This document shows, piece after piece, positions 10,028-19,499 of a DNA stretch of 64,000 nucleotides. The DNA lies in contig JAISNN010000014.1 in the NCBI GenBank assembly GCA_031276195.1, forward strand, positions 1 through 64,000, written 5' to 3'. The notes below the pieces were generated by a model. The model made no database searches and was not told the DNA's origin. It was given only the letters and a program-made list of their open reading frames with translations. Origin of the DNA: Clostridiales bacterium (GTDB lineage Bacteria > Bacillota > Clostridia > Christensenellales > JAISNN01). The position numbers were made by a program, and so were the translations under genes. Each line of letters starts with the position of its first letter. Position 1 is the first letter of the stretch.

Positions 10028-10116
10028 GCATACGGAATACGTTTAGCGGCAACGCGTCTTTCGACGTGCGCCATACGCCGTTCGCCGACTGTCCGATGAA
10101 AAAAATCAAATTGTAA
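10028..10116 (+). pseudogene. Duplicated 3' fragment of the phosphoesterase gene
   Basis: Bases 10053-10116 repeat the last 67 bases of the preceding gene, including its stop codon, with substitutions and a 3-base deletion. Read in the same frame the fragment would end ...CPMKKIKL, identical to the real C-terminus. It has no start of its own. It is either a partial tandem duplication or the last remnant of a deleted paralogue. Confidence 0.75.
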
Positions 10117-10129
10117 AATTGTAATTTAA

Positions 10130-10500
10130 CTCCGTTATTATTCCATTATTTTTTCACCGTTATTGCGCTATCATTCCGTTATTATTCCATTATTTTTTCA
10201 CCGCCATTACACTATCATTCCGCTATTATTCCGTTATTACTTCCGCTTTAATCATCCTCCAACGATTAGCCGTATTAAAGAATTCCCCTCCGTGGGAGGG
10301 GATTAAGGGGTGGGGCGGCATTATATCCCCCTTCGCATTTACGCTATTCTTTCACCGTTATTACACTATTCTTTCGCCGCCGTTGCGCTATTCTTTCGCC
10401 GTTATTACGCTATCATTTCACCGTTATTGTGCTATTCTTTCGCCGCTATTGCGCTATTCTTTCACCGTTATTTCGCTATTATTTCACCGTTATTGCGCTT
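10130..10500. repeat. 22-bp tandem array with a family A insertion
   Basis: From 10342 to 10495 seven consecutive 22-bp units of the type CGCTATTCTTTCACCGTTAT can be counted, differing by single bases. Related, less regular units occupy 10130-10240. A family A copy at 10281-10318 separates the two blocks. The array lies between two convergent genes and codes for nothing recognisable. Confidence 0.85.
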
Positions 10501-10522
10501 AAATAACGTCTTTCACGGGTTC

Positions 10523-10852
10523 TCAAAACAATCCCCCTAAACCGCCCGCGAGCGGTCCCATCATTTTTTCGCTCTCCTCGTCCGCAAGTTTACAAGCGTC
10601 GTTCACGGCGGCGATTATGAGGTCTTCTAACATTTCGATATCGTTCGGATCGACGACCTCGGGCTTAATTTTTATCGCCAAAAGCCGTTTTTCTCCCGTC
10701 ATAGTAACCTCGACAAGCCCTCCGCCCGACTCGGCGGTGATCTCCGTATTTTCCAATTCCTCGCGCGCGCGCTGCATATCTTCCTGCATTTTTTGCGCCT
10801 GTTTCATAAGCTGCTGCATATTTCCGCCGCCGAAACCTCCAAATTTTGCCAT
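10523..10852 (-). CDS. ybaB: YbaB/EbfC nucleoid-associated protein
   Basis: The 109-residue protein matches the YbaB/EbfC family in length and pattern: a G-rich N-terminus (KFGGFGGGNMQQLMKQAQ), a long charged helix MQEDMQRAREELENTE, the strand T-A-E-S-G-G-G-L-V-E-V, then KIKPEVVDPNDIEMLEDL and VNDACKLADEES. It is a small dimeric DNA-binding protein usually encoded between dnaX and recR. Here it lies downstream of dnaX on the same strand but 680 bp away, across a tandem array, and no recR follows. The start has a strong GGAGG. Confidence 0.93.
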   Translation of the reverse strand: MAKFGGFGGGNMQQLMKQAQKMQEDMQRAREELENTEITAESGGGLVEVTMTGEKRLLAIKIKPEVVDPNDIEMLEDLIIAAVNDACKLADEESEKMMGPLAGGLGGLF

Positions 10853-11534
10853 TAATAATGCCTCCTTTTCTTTTTTTCTTTAATTTATATAATGATTTAT
10901 GAATGAAAATTTCAGTTTTTTAATCTGTTTTAAAGGGCGTTCCGACCTCAATTTCAGTATATTTTTACGCCTTTTTTTGCCCGTTTTTAGCGGTTTTTTC
11001 GTGTGCTTTTATGCCTTTTTCGCCCGTTTTTACGTCATTTTCCGTATGTTTTTATGCCTTTTTTTGCCCGTTTTTACGTCATTTTCAGTCTGTTTTTACG
11101 CTTTTTTTGCCCGTTTTTACGTCATTTTCCGTGTGTTTTTATGCCTTTTTTGCCCGTTTTTGAGCGTTTTTCCGTATGTTTTTATGCCTTTTTTCGCCCG
11201 TTTTTAGCGGTTTTTCCGTGTGTTTTTACGCCTTTTTTTGCCCGTTTTTACGTCATTTTTCGTGTGTTTTTATGCCTTTTTTGCCCGTTTTTGAACGTTT
11301 TTTCGTGTGTTTTTACGCCTTTTTTGCCCGTTTTTACATCATTTTTCGTGTGTTTTTATGCCTTTTTCGCCCGTTTTTGAGCGTTTTTCCGTGTGTTTTT
11401 ACGCCTTTTTTTGCCCGTTTTTGAACGTTTTTTCGTGTGTTTTTATGCCTTTTTCGCCCGTTTTTGAGCGGTTTTTCGCTTATTTTCTTACCATTTTTTG
11501 GTGATTTTTATTCGGTTTCCATTTATTTTTTTGC
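10853..11534. repeat. 43/44-bp minisatellite between dnaX and ybaB
   Basis: GCCCGTTTTT recurs at 10979, 11022, 11066, 11109, 11152, 11196, 11240, 11283, 11326, 11369, 11413 and 11456, a regular 43- or 44-base step. The plus strand is extremely T-rich and the unit alternates sub-blocks TACGTCATTTT, GAGCGTTTTT and AGCGGTTTTT. Hydrophobic frames result on the plus strand but carry no RBS or recognisable protein. The array sits inside what is normally a tight dnaX-ybaB operon. Confidence 0.9.
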
Positions 11535-13199
11535 CTATTTTACGATTATATTCATGCCCTCGAACATCTCCTTCAAGCGGTTTATTTCCTCGCCGGGGGT
11601 GTTGTCGTTTTGTTTTTTTAAGATAGGTTTGAATTTTAAATCCGTCGTTTCGTGCAGCAAAGCCTGCGCCGTTTTTAGGTTCGCGTCCAAGCAAAACGAA
11701 TTATAATCCGCCTCGTCCGTAAAATACACCGTCAAAAATCCGTCCTCCGCCGCTACGTCGTACACGCTCGAAAAGGAAGCGAAAAGTTGGAGATGACCGC
11801 GCTTTCTGAACGCCTTTACGACATTCCCGAGAACGGCGCGCGCTTCGGCTTCGGTATAAATTTTTTGCAATACTATGCCGCCGTTTTCTATGTTTGAATT
11901 GCCTAAATTTTGCGGTACTATACCGCCGCTTTCTATATTTGAGCCGCTTAAGTTTTGCGGTACTATGCCGCCGTTTTCCGTGTTTGAATTGCTTAAATTT
12001 TGCGGTATTATACCGCCGTTTTCTATGCCTTTTTCTATATTAAAGGAGTTTTTTTTTACCTCGTCCGCAAGTCTGTTTTCGAGATTCTTTAAGCGGATCA
12101 AAATCCCCGTTTCGTCAAGTTCCGAAAGGCTGTCCGCCGCCCTTATTACCGCGGATTCTAAAAAAATCGCGGGGTTCGACGAATATCTCATATCCGATTC
12201 CAGCCTGACGAAGATCTCCAAAGCGCGGTACAGCAGCCTCGCCTCATACTTATCCGCGACGGGTTTCATCGCCTCGTAGAGTTCTTTCGGCAGTCCGTCC
12301 GCGCCGCCGCGCCCCGCCGTCTTTATAAAAATCAAATTCTTAAAATAGTCGCAAAGTTCGCGCCGCAAAATATTGACGTTTGAATTGCTCTTTAAAAGCC
12401 TCTCCGTCTCCCTTACCGCCCCGCCGATTTCACCCGAAAGAATGTATTCGGAAAGGGGGATATACTCGTCGGGCGCGTTCACCATAAGCGCGTCCAAAAC
12501 GTCCTTGTACCTTATGAAACCGTCCGAATACGCAAGGACGATATCGGCGTATGAGAGCGCGTCGCGGACGCTCCCCTCGCCTAATTTTGCAAGCGCGTAG
12601 ACCGCTTGCTCCTCGTATTTTACCTTTAATTCATCGAAAATTTTGGCTATTCTCGCCGCTATAATATCCGCGGGGACAAGCCGGAAATCGAAACGCATAC
12701 ACCGCGACAAAACCGTCTGAGGAACCTTGTGAATCTCCGTCGTCGCAAGAATAAAAATCATATGCTTAGGTGGCTCTTCAAGGGTTTTTAGAAGGGCGTT
12801 AAACGCGTTTATGGTCAACATATGAACCTCGTCGATTATATAGACCTTGTAGCGCGAATTGACGGGGGGAAAACCGCTGTTGTCCCTGAGCGCGCGGATC
12901 TCGTCCACGCCGTTGTTGCTCGCTCCGTCTAATTCCAAAACGTCTATGCCCTCCGCGCCGCTCTTGCACGCCAAGCACTCTCCGCACGGCGAACCGTTCT
13001 CGGGAGAAAGACAATTGACCGCGCGCGCGAAAATTTTCGCCGTAGTAGTCTTGCCCGTTCCGCGCGTCCCCGTGAAAATGTAGGCGTGGCTGATACTGCC
13101 CGACTTGATCTGATTGACAAGCGTCCTGACAATATGCTCCTGCCCGACGACGTCGCCGAATTTTAAAGGACGGAAATTTCTGTATAAAGAAACGGACAT
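11535..13199 (-). CDS. dnaX: DNA polymerase III subunit gamma/tau
   Basis: The 554-residue clamp-loader ATPase loads the sliding clamp at replication forks. Visible elements are Walker A GTRGTGKT (44-51), the four-Cys zinc module (Cys63, 72, 75, 78), Walker B IIDEVHML (121-128), and the sensor/arginine region LSRCMRFDF near 165. A family-typical collar domain follows to about 375. Between about 385 and 445 lies a linker of four 15-residue units (ENGGIVPQNLSxSNx), absent from ordinary DnaX and encoded by four palindromic family C elements in frame. The C-terminal segment (about 445-554) is a short tau-like domain. ATG is preceded by a GGGAG sequence. Confidence 0.95.
   Translation of the reverse strand: MSVSLYRNFRPLKFGDVVGQEHIVRTLVNQIKSGSISHAYIFTGTRGTGKTTTAKIFARAVNCLSPENGSPCGECLACKSGAEGIDVLELDGASNNGVDEIRALRDNSGFPPVNSRYKVYIIDEVHMLTINAFNALLKTLEEPPKHMIFILATTEIHKVPQTVLSRCMRFDFRLVPADIIAARIAKIFDELKVKYEEQAVYALAKLGEGSVRDALSYADIVLAYSDGFIRYKDVLDALMVNAPDEYIPLSEYILSGEIGGAVRETERLLKSNSNVNILRRELCDYFKNLIFIKTAGRGGADGLPKELYEAMKPVADKYEARLLYRALEIFVRLESDMRYSSNPAIFLESAVIRAADSLSELDETGILIRLKNLENRLADEVKKNSFNIEKGIENGGIIPQNLSNSNTENGGIVPQNLSGSNIESGGIVPQNLGNSNIENGGIVLQKIYTEAEARAVLGNVVKAFRKRGHLQLFASFSSVYDVAAEDGFLTVYFTDEADYNSFCLDANLKTAQALLHETTDLKFKPILKKQNDNTPGEEINRLKEMFEGMNIIVK
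11867..12016. repeat. Four in-frame family C palindromes inside dnaX
   Basis: GCAATACTATGCCGC (11867), GCGGTACTATACCGC (11912), GCGGTACTATGCCGC (11957) and GCGGTATTATACCGC (12002) are spaced exactly 45 bp apart. Each is read on the minus strand as part of G-G-I-[VI]-P-Q. The oldest-looking copy (11867) has lost the palindrome on one side. Confidence 0.9.
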
Positions 13200-13675
13200 A
13201 TTTTTCTCCCGTGTGTGTTTTTAGGGACCTTTTTTGTGAATGAAAGGTAAAAAAGAATGCCTTTTTGCGGTTTTATATCTTATGAGGAATATAAGCGTTT
13301 CTTGCCTTGTTTTCGCGGTACTGTACCGCGTTTTTCGGTGGCTGATATAAGTTTTTATATCTTATGAGGAATATAAATGTTTCTCGCTTTGTTTTCGCGG
13401 TACTGTACCGCGTTTTTCGGGGGCTGATATAAGGTTTTATATATTATAAGGAATAAGTGTTTCTCGCCTTGTTTTCGCGGTACTGTACCGCGTTTTTCGG
13501 TGGCTGATATAAGTTTTATATTATAAGGAATAAAGTGTTTCTCGCTTTGTTTTCGCGGTACTGTACCGCGTTTTTCGGGGGCTGATATAAGTTTATATAC
13601 TATAATGAATATGAGTGTTTCTTGCCTTGTTTTCGCGGTACTGTACCGCGCTTTTCGGGGGGCGGTTCTCAAAAT
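13200..13675. repeat. ~80-bp tandem array, each unit with a family C palindrome
   Basis: CGCGGTACTGTACCGCG, an 8-1-8 perfect inverted repeat, occurs at 13314, 13396, 13476, 13554 and 13634 (last base of the fifth copy varies). Spacing is 78-82 bp. The rest of the unit, TTTTTCGGKGGCTGATATAA plus ATAAGGAATA and TTTCTCGCCTTGTTTT, is also conserved. The array lies directly upstream of dnaX and could be transcribed with it. One frame on the minus strand stays open across part of the array and reads KRGTVPRKQ repeatedly. Confidence 0.9.
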
Positions 13676-14056
13676 GCGTGATAAAAAGCGGTTTAAAATA
13701 TAATTCCAAATCGGTCGCCCCACCCCTTAATCCCCTCCCACGGAGGGGAATTTATCTTATCTTCGTTTTTAGAGTGAAACTCCGACCGCTAAGCACATTT
13801 GTTGATCACCGCCTCTGACCATTACTCACTAACTACCGACCGCTATTCTTGGTCGCCCCACCCCTTAATCCCCTCACACGGAGGGGAATTCGGACGACCG
13901 CTGACAATCGATCACCGGCCGCTAATGCTATATCCGCCGCCGATCACCGATCACTAATAACCAACCACTAACCGCCGATCACTAACCGCTAATAACCAAC
14001 CACTAACCGCTAATAACCGATCACTAACTACCTGCCGCCGGCCGCTAATATGCCGC
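13676..14056. repeat. Intergenic region: two family A copies and simple repeats
   Basis: Family A copies occupy 13716-13752 and 13854-13890; the second has one mismatch in its stem. From about 13890 to 14050 the sequence is a degenerate short repeat of the type CCGATCACTAACCGCTAATAA. No gene, tRNA or signal-recognition-particle RNA was seen, although such an RNA often lies near dnaX in Firmicutes. Confidence 0.75.
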
Positions 14057-15619
14057 TCAATAAATCTTTATCGTATGCCCGTCCTTGTCGATATCCACCC
14101 ACTTGCCGCCTTCCTTGACGCGCGCCGCGCCGTTCTCGAAAGACATCGCCGCCTCAAACCGAAAATCGACGACTACCTCGCCGTTATGCCCGATAAAGCC
14201 CGTTTTGTTGTTTTTTGTCACGCACGCCAGCCCCTCCTTGAAAGACATACCGAGATCGTATTCAAAGGGAATCACGACGTTGTTTTCCGCGTCGATATAG
14301 CCGAATTTTTCATTTTTTTCCGCGCACGCCAGCCCTTCCTTAAAGGCGAAAATCTCGTCGTATACGGGCTGAATCGTGATCCGGTTCGTCGCGGAATCTA
14401 TATAGCCGAAACGTCCGTTCCGCGTATATTTCGTCCAATCCTCCGCCGAAAGAGGCCCCGTTTTCTTGACCGCGGGGACGGGCTTTTCCGCCCCGTTCGC
14501 CGCGCTCCTCACCTCCGAATAGCCGAATCTCTCCGCGTCGTTCCTCGCGCCCTTGACGACGGAATTGCCGCCGCCCTTCGCGCTTTCGCCGCGCTTGTCA
14601 GGCGCGCCGTTCTTCTTGTCGTTTGCGAATTTGTCCTTTCCGTTTCCGGCGTTTCTATCGTTTCGCCCGTTGTTTGAAAATCTGCCGCTTTCGGATTTGT
14701 TTCCGTCGGCTTTACGGCCGCCCGCGAATCCGTTTTCGGGTTTTCCGTCGTTCCTTTTGTCGCTTGAAAATTTGTTTCCGTCCTGTCTTTTGCCGTCGGG
14801 TTTGGCGTTTCCGGCGTTTCGCCCGTTGTTTGAAAATCTATCGCCGCGTTCGTTTTCCGCGTCGTTTGAGAATTTATTTCCGCCGGCTTTTCCGTCGCTT
14901 AAAAATCTGCCGTTTTCGGATTTGGTTCCGCCGGCTTTTCCGTTGTTTGAAAATCTATCGCCGCGTTCGTTTCCCGCGTCGTTTGAGAATTTATTTCCGT
15001 CTTTTCCGTTTCGGTCGTTCCTCTCGTTCCGTCCGTTGTTGGAAAATCTGTTTTCGTTTCTCTTTTCACTTAAAAATCTGCCGCCGCGTTCGTTTCCCGC
15101 GCCGCCCGCGTTTCCGTTGTTTCCGTTAATCTTGCCGTCGTCCGCGGATTTGTTTCCGTCCGCGCCGCCGTCTTTTTCGATTGCGCCGCTCTTTCCTCCG
15201 TTTGAAATGCCGCCGCCCCTTCTCCCGTCGTCGGAAAATCTATTGCTTCCGCCGTCTTTTTCGCCGTCGGAAAATCCGCCGCCCTCTCTTCCGCCCGCGT
15301 ACGCGCTTTCTCCGCGTCTTTCAAAGGCTTCGCCGCGCCGCCGTTCGCTTTCCGGTTCGTCATGCCTAAAATCGATGTTCAAAGCGTCTACCGCGCTCTT
15401 TAATTCCAAAAAATATTCGGGTTTCAACGCCCTGATCGATCGGATGTCGCTCTCGCTCCTCTTGACGACGCCGTATAAATCCTTGATAAACGAATCGGTG
15501 AGGACTTTTTTTACGTCGCCGCCGATGGCAAGTTCCGAAACGGGCGTTCTCAAAAGTTCCTTGTCGTAAGGCGGTACATAACTCGGTCTGAATTTTTTGT
15601 GAGGCTTATAATATGACAT
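14057..15619 (-). CDS. Alpha-CTD-like domain / Gly-Asn-rich linker / WG-repeat protein
   Basis: The 520-residue product has three parts. Residues about 22-85 resemble the C-terminal domain of RNA polymerase alpha: TPVSELAIGGDVKKVL, then SESDIRSIRAL and ELKSAVDALNI align with the two helix-hairpin-helix elements. Residues about 90-385 are a low-complexity linker rich in G, N, D, R and K, with units such as RFSNNGRN and GNKFSNDA. Residues about 390-520 contain three to four WG-type repeats (RFGYIDSATNRITIQPVYDE, KFGYIDAENNVVIPFEYD, KTGFIGHNGEVVVDF). No signal peptide is present, so it is probably cytoplasmic. The combination is unfamiliar to me and no function can be assigned. Confidence 0.75.
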   Translation of the reverse strand: MSYYKPHKKFRPSYVPPYDKELLRTPVSELAIGGDVKKVLTDSFIKDLYGVVKRSESDIRSIRALKPEYFLELKSAVDALNIDFRHDEPESERRRGEAFERRGESAYAGGREGGGFSDGEKDGGSNRFSDDGRRGGGISNGGKSGAIEKDGGADGNKSADDGKINGNNGNAGGAGNERGGRFLSEKRNENRFSNNGRNERNDRNGKDGNKFSNDAGNERGDRFSNNGKAGGTKSENGRFLSDGKAGGNKFSNDAENERGDRFSNNGRNAGNAKPDGKRQDGNKFSSDKRNDGKPENGFAGGRKADGNKSESGRFSNNGRNDRNAGNGKDKFANDKKNGAPDKRGESAKGGGNSVVKGARNDAERFGYSEVRSAANGAEKPVPAVKKTGPLSAEDWTKYTRNGRFGYIDSATNRITIQPVYDEIFAFKEGLACAEKNEKFGYIDAENNVVIPFEYDLGMSFKEGLACVTKNNKTGFIGHNGEVVVDFRFEAAMSFENGAARVKEGGKWVDIDKDGHTIKIY

Positions 15620-15907
15620 AAAATATTACTCCAAATTTGTATTAGCGGGTTTTTATTTAGCGGCCGGCGGTCGGTAAAGATGATTATTTATTTAGCGGCC
15701 GGCGCGCCGGCATTGCCGAAAGCGATAAGTTTTTTTTCCGCTTGCGCGTTATTGTGAATACGCTCTAATTATATTACCACAAAAAAAGAAAATATTCAAG
15801 TGTTTTTATTATATAGCGGTTGTTCTTTAAATACTTGCAAACAAGAAAATATCCAAACGCTTTTATTTATAGAGATCGTTCTTTAAATACTTGTGAAAAA
15901 ATAAAAA
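15620..15907. repeat. Intergenic region with a 57-bp direct duplication
   Basis: AGAAAATATYCAARYG...TTCTTTAAATACTTG appears twice (about 15787-15840 and 15844-15897). Further left are repeated TTTATTTAGCGGCCGGCG segments (about 15650 and 15690) and the palindrome GCCGGCGCGCCGGC. No gene was seen. Confidence 0.6.
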
Positions 15908-15934
15908 TGCCGTCAAAAAAATTTTTTAACGACA
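15908..15934 (-). terminator. Probable terminator of gap
   Basis: On the minus strand TGTCGTTAAAAAA pairs with TTTTTTTGACGGCA, with one G-T pair, and is followed by a T-rich run. It begins about 40 bp after the gap stop codon. Confidence 0.6.
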
Positions 15935-15971
15935 TTTTATATATTAGACTTGTTTTAAAAATCAATATCTT

Positions 15972-17631
<1,660 letters not shown>

Positions 17632-18330
17632 TCATTGTCCGCCGTTCCTTTTATTGACTAAAATACTGTCGTAGACTATCTGCCGGCGGCATTTAAGGTA
17701 TATATCGTTCCGTTTTAAGACGTTTTCAAAGATCAAAAGGTCTTCGGATTCGATAACGTTTTTCATTCCGCGGTTCGTGTATTCCACCGTAAAATCCAAA
17801 AAAACAGCCGTAACGGAAATTCCGCAAAAAATCGCCGCCGCCTTTAACATCGCGTCCGTTTCCTTGTTGTATTGACCGTTCGAGAGATATATCAAGCGTT
17901 CCGCGCCGCAAAGCGCGAGCGTCATCGGGCATTCGGGGAAAAAAATGTCCTCGCCGATGAGAATCCCGAGAACGCCGCCGTCCGTTTCGTAGAGTTTTAA
18001 ACTGTTCCCGAGCGTCAGTTCGGAATGGGTCTTGTGCGTCTGATCGGATACTCCCAAAACCGTACCCTTGTGTATGACCGCCGCCGTGTGATAGTACCGC
18101 CCCATAAGACGCGAAACCGTCGCGCATATCAAAATGATCTTTTTTTCTTTGGACAGCCTGATATATTTTTTGAAATATTCGGTCCTGCCGTCAAATTCGG
18201 CAATGTAGTTGAAATCATCGGTCGTACCGAAACCGGCGATCAGAATATCCCCCTCGCCGAACATACCCTCGTAGTCGCCGATTTCGTCCATAATCCGCTT
18301 GTCCGTAACCGTTACAATATTCATAAACAC
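17632..18330 (-). CDS. Nitrilase-fold protein lacking catalytic Glu and Cys
   Basis: The 232-residue protein follows the carbon-nitrogen hydrolase pattern along its length, including HTAAVIHKGTVLGVSDQTHKTH (the region of the catalytic Lys) and GGVLGILIGEDIFFPECP, which aligns with the usual [VI]G-x-x-I-C-[YW]-D-x-x-FPE. In that motif the nucleophilic Cys is absent (I-G-E-D). The N-terminal FPE motif carrying the catalytic Glu is also replaced (LIAGFGTTDD). It is therefore probably a non-catalytic relative. Members are usually 250-300 residues. The first start codon is GTG at 18330; ATG at 18324 is an alternative. No good RBS was seen. It is not in an operon. Confidence 0.7.
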   Translation of the reverse strand: MFMNIVTVTDKRIMDEIGDYEGMFGEGDILIAGFGTTDDFNYIAEFDGRTEYFKKYIRLSKEKKIILICATVSRLMGRYYHTAAVIHKGTVLGVSDQTHKTHSELTLGNSLKLYETDGGVLGILIGEDIFFPECPMTLALCGAERLIYLSNGQYNKETDAMLKAAAIFCGISVTAVFLDFTVEYTNRGMKNVIESEDLLIFENVLKRNDIYLKCRRQIVYDSILVNKRNGGQ

Positions 18331-18380
18331 CCGAAAAGAAAAAATATGAGTTCATATACTTTATAGTATGTTTATCCCGT

Positions 18381-18575
18381 ATTTTTTGGTTCACGCGTAT
18401 CCGGATAATTGCTTTTTTGGGTTCGACGGGGCAAGAATAATTACCGTACTTTTTGGGTTCGACGGCGTAAGAACGATTGCCGTATTTTTTGGTTCACGCG
18501 TATCCGGATAATTGCTTTTTGGGTTCGACGGGGCAAGAATGATTACCGTACTTTTTGGGTTCGCGCGTATTACTG
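18381..18575. repeat. Tandem repeat upstream of the nitrilase-like gene
   Basis: GGTTCACGCGTATCCGGATA recurs at 18388 and 18491 (103-bp step). Between them GGGTTCGACGGGGCAAGAAT-like units repeat at about 36-bp steps, with four to five units in total. No coding evidence. Confidence 0.75.
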
Positions 18576-18732
18576 CGTTGCCGCTGATTTTATACGCGTT
18601 TTTACATTTTCACTTTTGTGTTTTTTTGAATTTTTATCTCTTTTTTGTTTTTTTGCAAAAAGCCTTTGTTGCGTTTATTAAAAGTTGTCTCCCGCATTCT
18701 TAAAAAAATTACTAAAAGTTTTTTGTCCGCCG

Positions 18733-18942
18733 TCAATATTCTTTGCGTCCGAGTAAATAGTCCGCCGATACGTCAAAAATATCGCACAGCCTCACCAACT
18801 GCTCGTAACTGCATTCGTATGTGCCTTTTTCAAAGCGTTGATATACGGGCTGGGCAACGCCGAGAAGCCTCGCAACATCTCTTTGCGAAAGCGACATCCC
18901 CTTACGGCATTCTTTAAGTTTTTTCCCTACTTCTTCTTTCAT
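18733..18942 (-). CDS. Small XRE-family transcriptional regulator
   Basis: The 69-residue protein is a single Cro/C1-type helix-turn-helix domain: KKLKECRKGMSLSQRDVARLLGV, recognition helix around AQPVYQRFEKG, then LVRLCDIFDVSADYLLG. It has no effector domain, so it probably acts as a dimeric repressor or activator by itself. It is transcribed away from the lipoprotein gene at 19500, whose promoter contains two identical dyads that could be its operators. No clear Shine-Dalgarno precedes the ATG. Confidence 0.88.
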   Translation of the reverse strand: MKEEVGKKLKECRKGMSLSQRDVARLLGVAQPVYQRFEKGTYECSYEQLVRLCDIFDVSADYLLGRKEY

Positions 18943-19261
18943 TTTTTTTACGCTTACACTTTTCCGATTTCAAAACCTCCGAAACGTAAATTGGGCGATT
19001 TTGAACGGAAACGGTATAAAATATATTTTTGGGGAATTCTAAAAATTCGCGATAAACAAAGCAACCGGTAACGCTTTTTATCACGGAAATTTAAAACCCT
19101 CCGATTTTTTTCGCGGCGGATTCTAAATAACCTATACGGCGGTTGCGTTTTGAACCGAATTTTATTTCATTTATACTAATTAAACGTTTAATCCGTACGC
19201 CGTACATATTAAAAGTTTAGCCGTTATATTTTAAAAATAAAAATATTTTTTTAAAAAACCC

Positions 19262-19290
19262 TTGACACTATGATACATTATGTGTATAAT
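19262..19290 (+). promoter_or_regulatory. Consensus sigma-70 promoter of the InlB-type lipoprotein
   Basis: TTGACA (19262-19267), a 17-bp spacer and TATAAT (19285-19290) match consensus exactly. The expected start site is near 19297, giving a leader of about 200 nt. Confidence 0.85.
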
Positions 19291-19318
19291 ATAATTGCAA
19301 TTTATACAGTTTATGTAT
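19273..19318. promoter_or_regulatory. Two ATACA-N5-TGTAT dyads (candidate XRE operators)
   Basis: Dyad 1 (19273-19287) covers most of the spacer and the start of the -10 box. Dyad 2 (19304-19318) lies just downstream of the expected start site. The centres are 31 bp apart, about three helical turns. Binding here would block transcription. Assignment to the neighbouring XRE protein is inference from position and architecture. Confidence 0.6.
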
Positions 19319-19340
19319 CTAATTCAAAAATAAAACATAA

Positions 19341-19374
19341 GGAGGATACTCCGATGTACGAAACTTGCCCGTAA
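19341..19374 (+). other. Leader micro-ORF with self-sequestering RBS
   Basis: An AGGAGG at 19340-19345 is followed by ATG at 19354 and a six-codon frame MYETCP ending TAA at 19374. The RBS lies in a small hairpin GGAG-GATA-CTCC. It sits in the long leader of the lipoprotein mRNA. It could be a leader peptide or a chance frame. Confidence 0.3.
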
Positions 19375-19499
19375 ATTGCGATGATATATTTCTCAAGCGA
19401 ATGAACGAACGCACTCAACCTATAAAACTAAAAAACTAATTATGCGCGCGGAGGGCAACCGCTAAGTGTGCAAAATAAAAATAAATAAGGAGAATAATT

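Noticed and set aside
10950-11510. CRISPR array
   Set aside because: Units are contiguous with no unique spacers, steps are 43-44 bp, and no cas gene is in the window. The same holds for the arrays at 10342, 13314, 31415 and 35071.
10899-11706. Overlapping plus-strand frames encoding F/L/C-rich proteins such as repeated FLCLFRPFL
   Set aside because: They are products of the T-rich 43/44-bp array, lack Shine-Dalgarno sequences and overlap dnaX on the opposite strand.
13355-13723. Minus-strand frame reading KRGTVPRKQ repeatedly upstream of dnaX
   Set aside because: It consists only of the 80-bp array, with no RBS or domain. It is useful only as an illustration of how the palindrome translates.
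13200-14056. Signal recognition particle RNA near dnaX
   Set aside because: Only repeats were found; no conserved SRP apical-loop sequence was seen.
14553-15569. Long plus-strand frame (338 codons) rich in F, S, P and L
   Set aside because: It is the antisense shadow of the low-complexity linker of the WG-repeat protein; the minus-strand frame has conserved domains at both ends.
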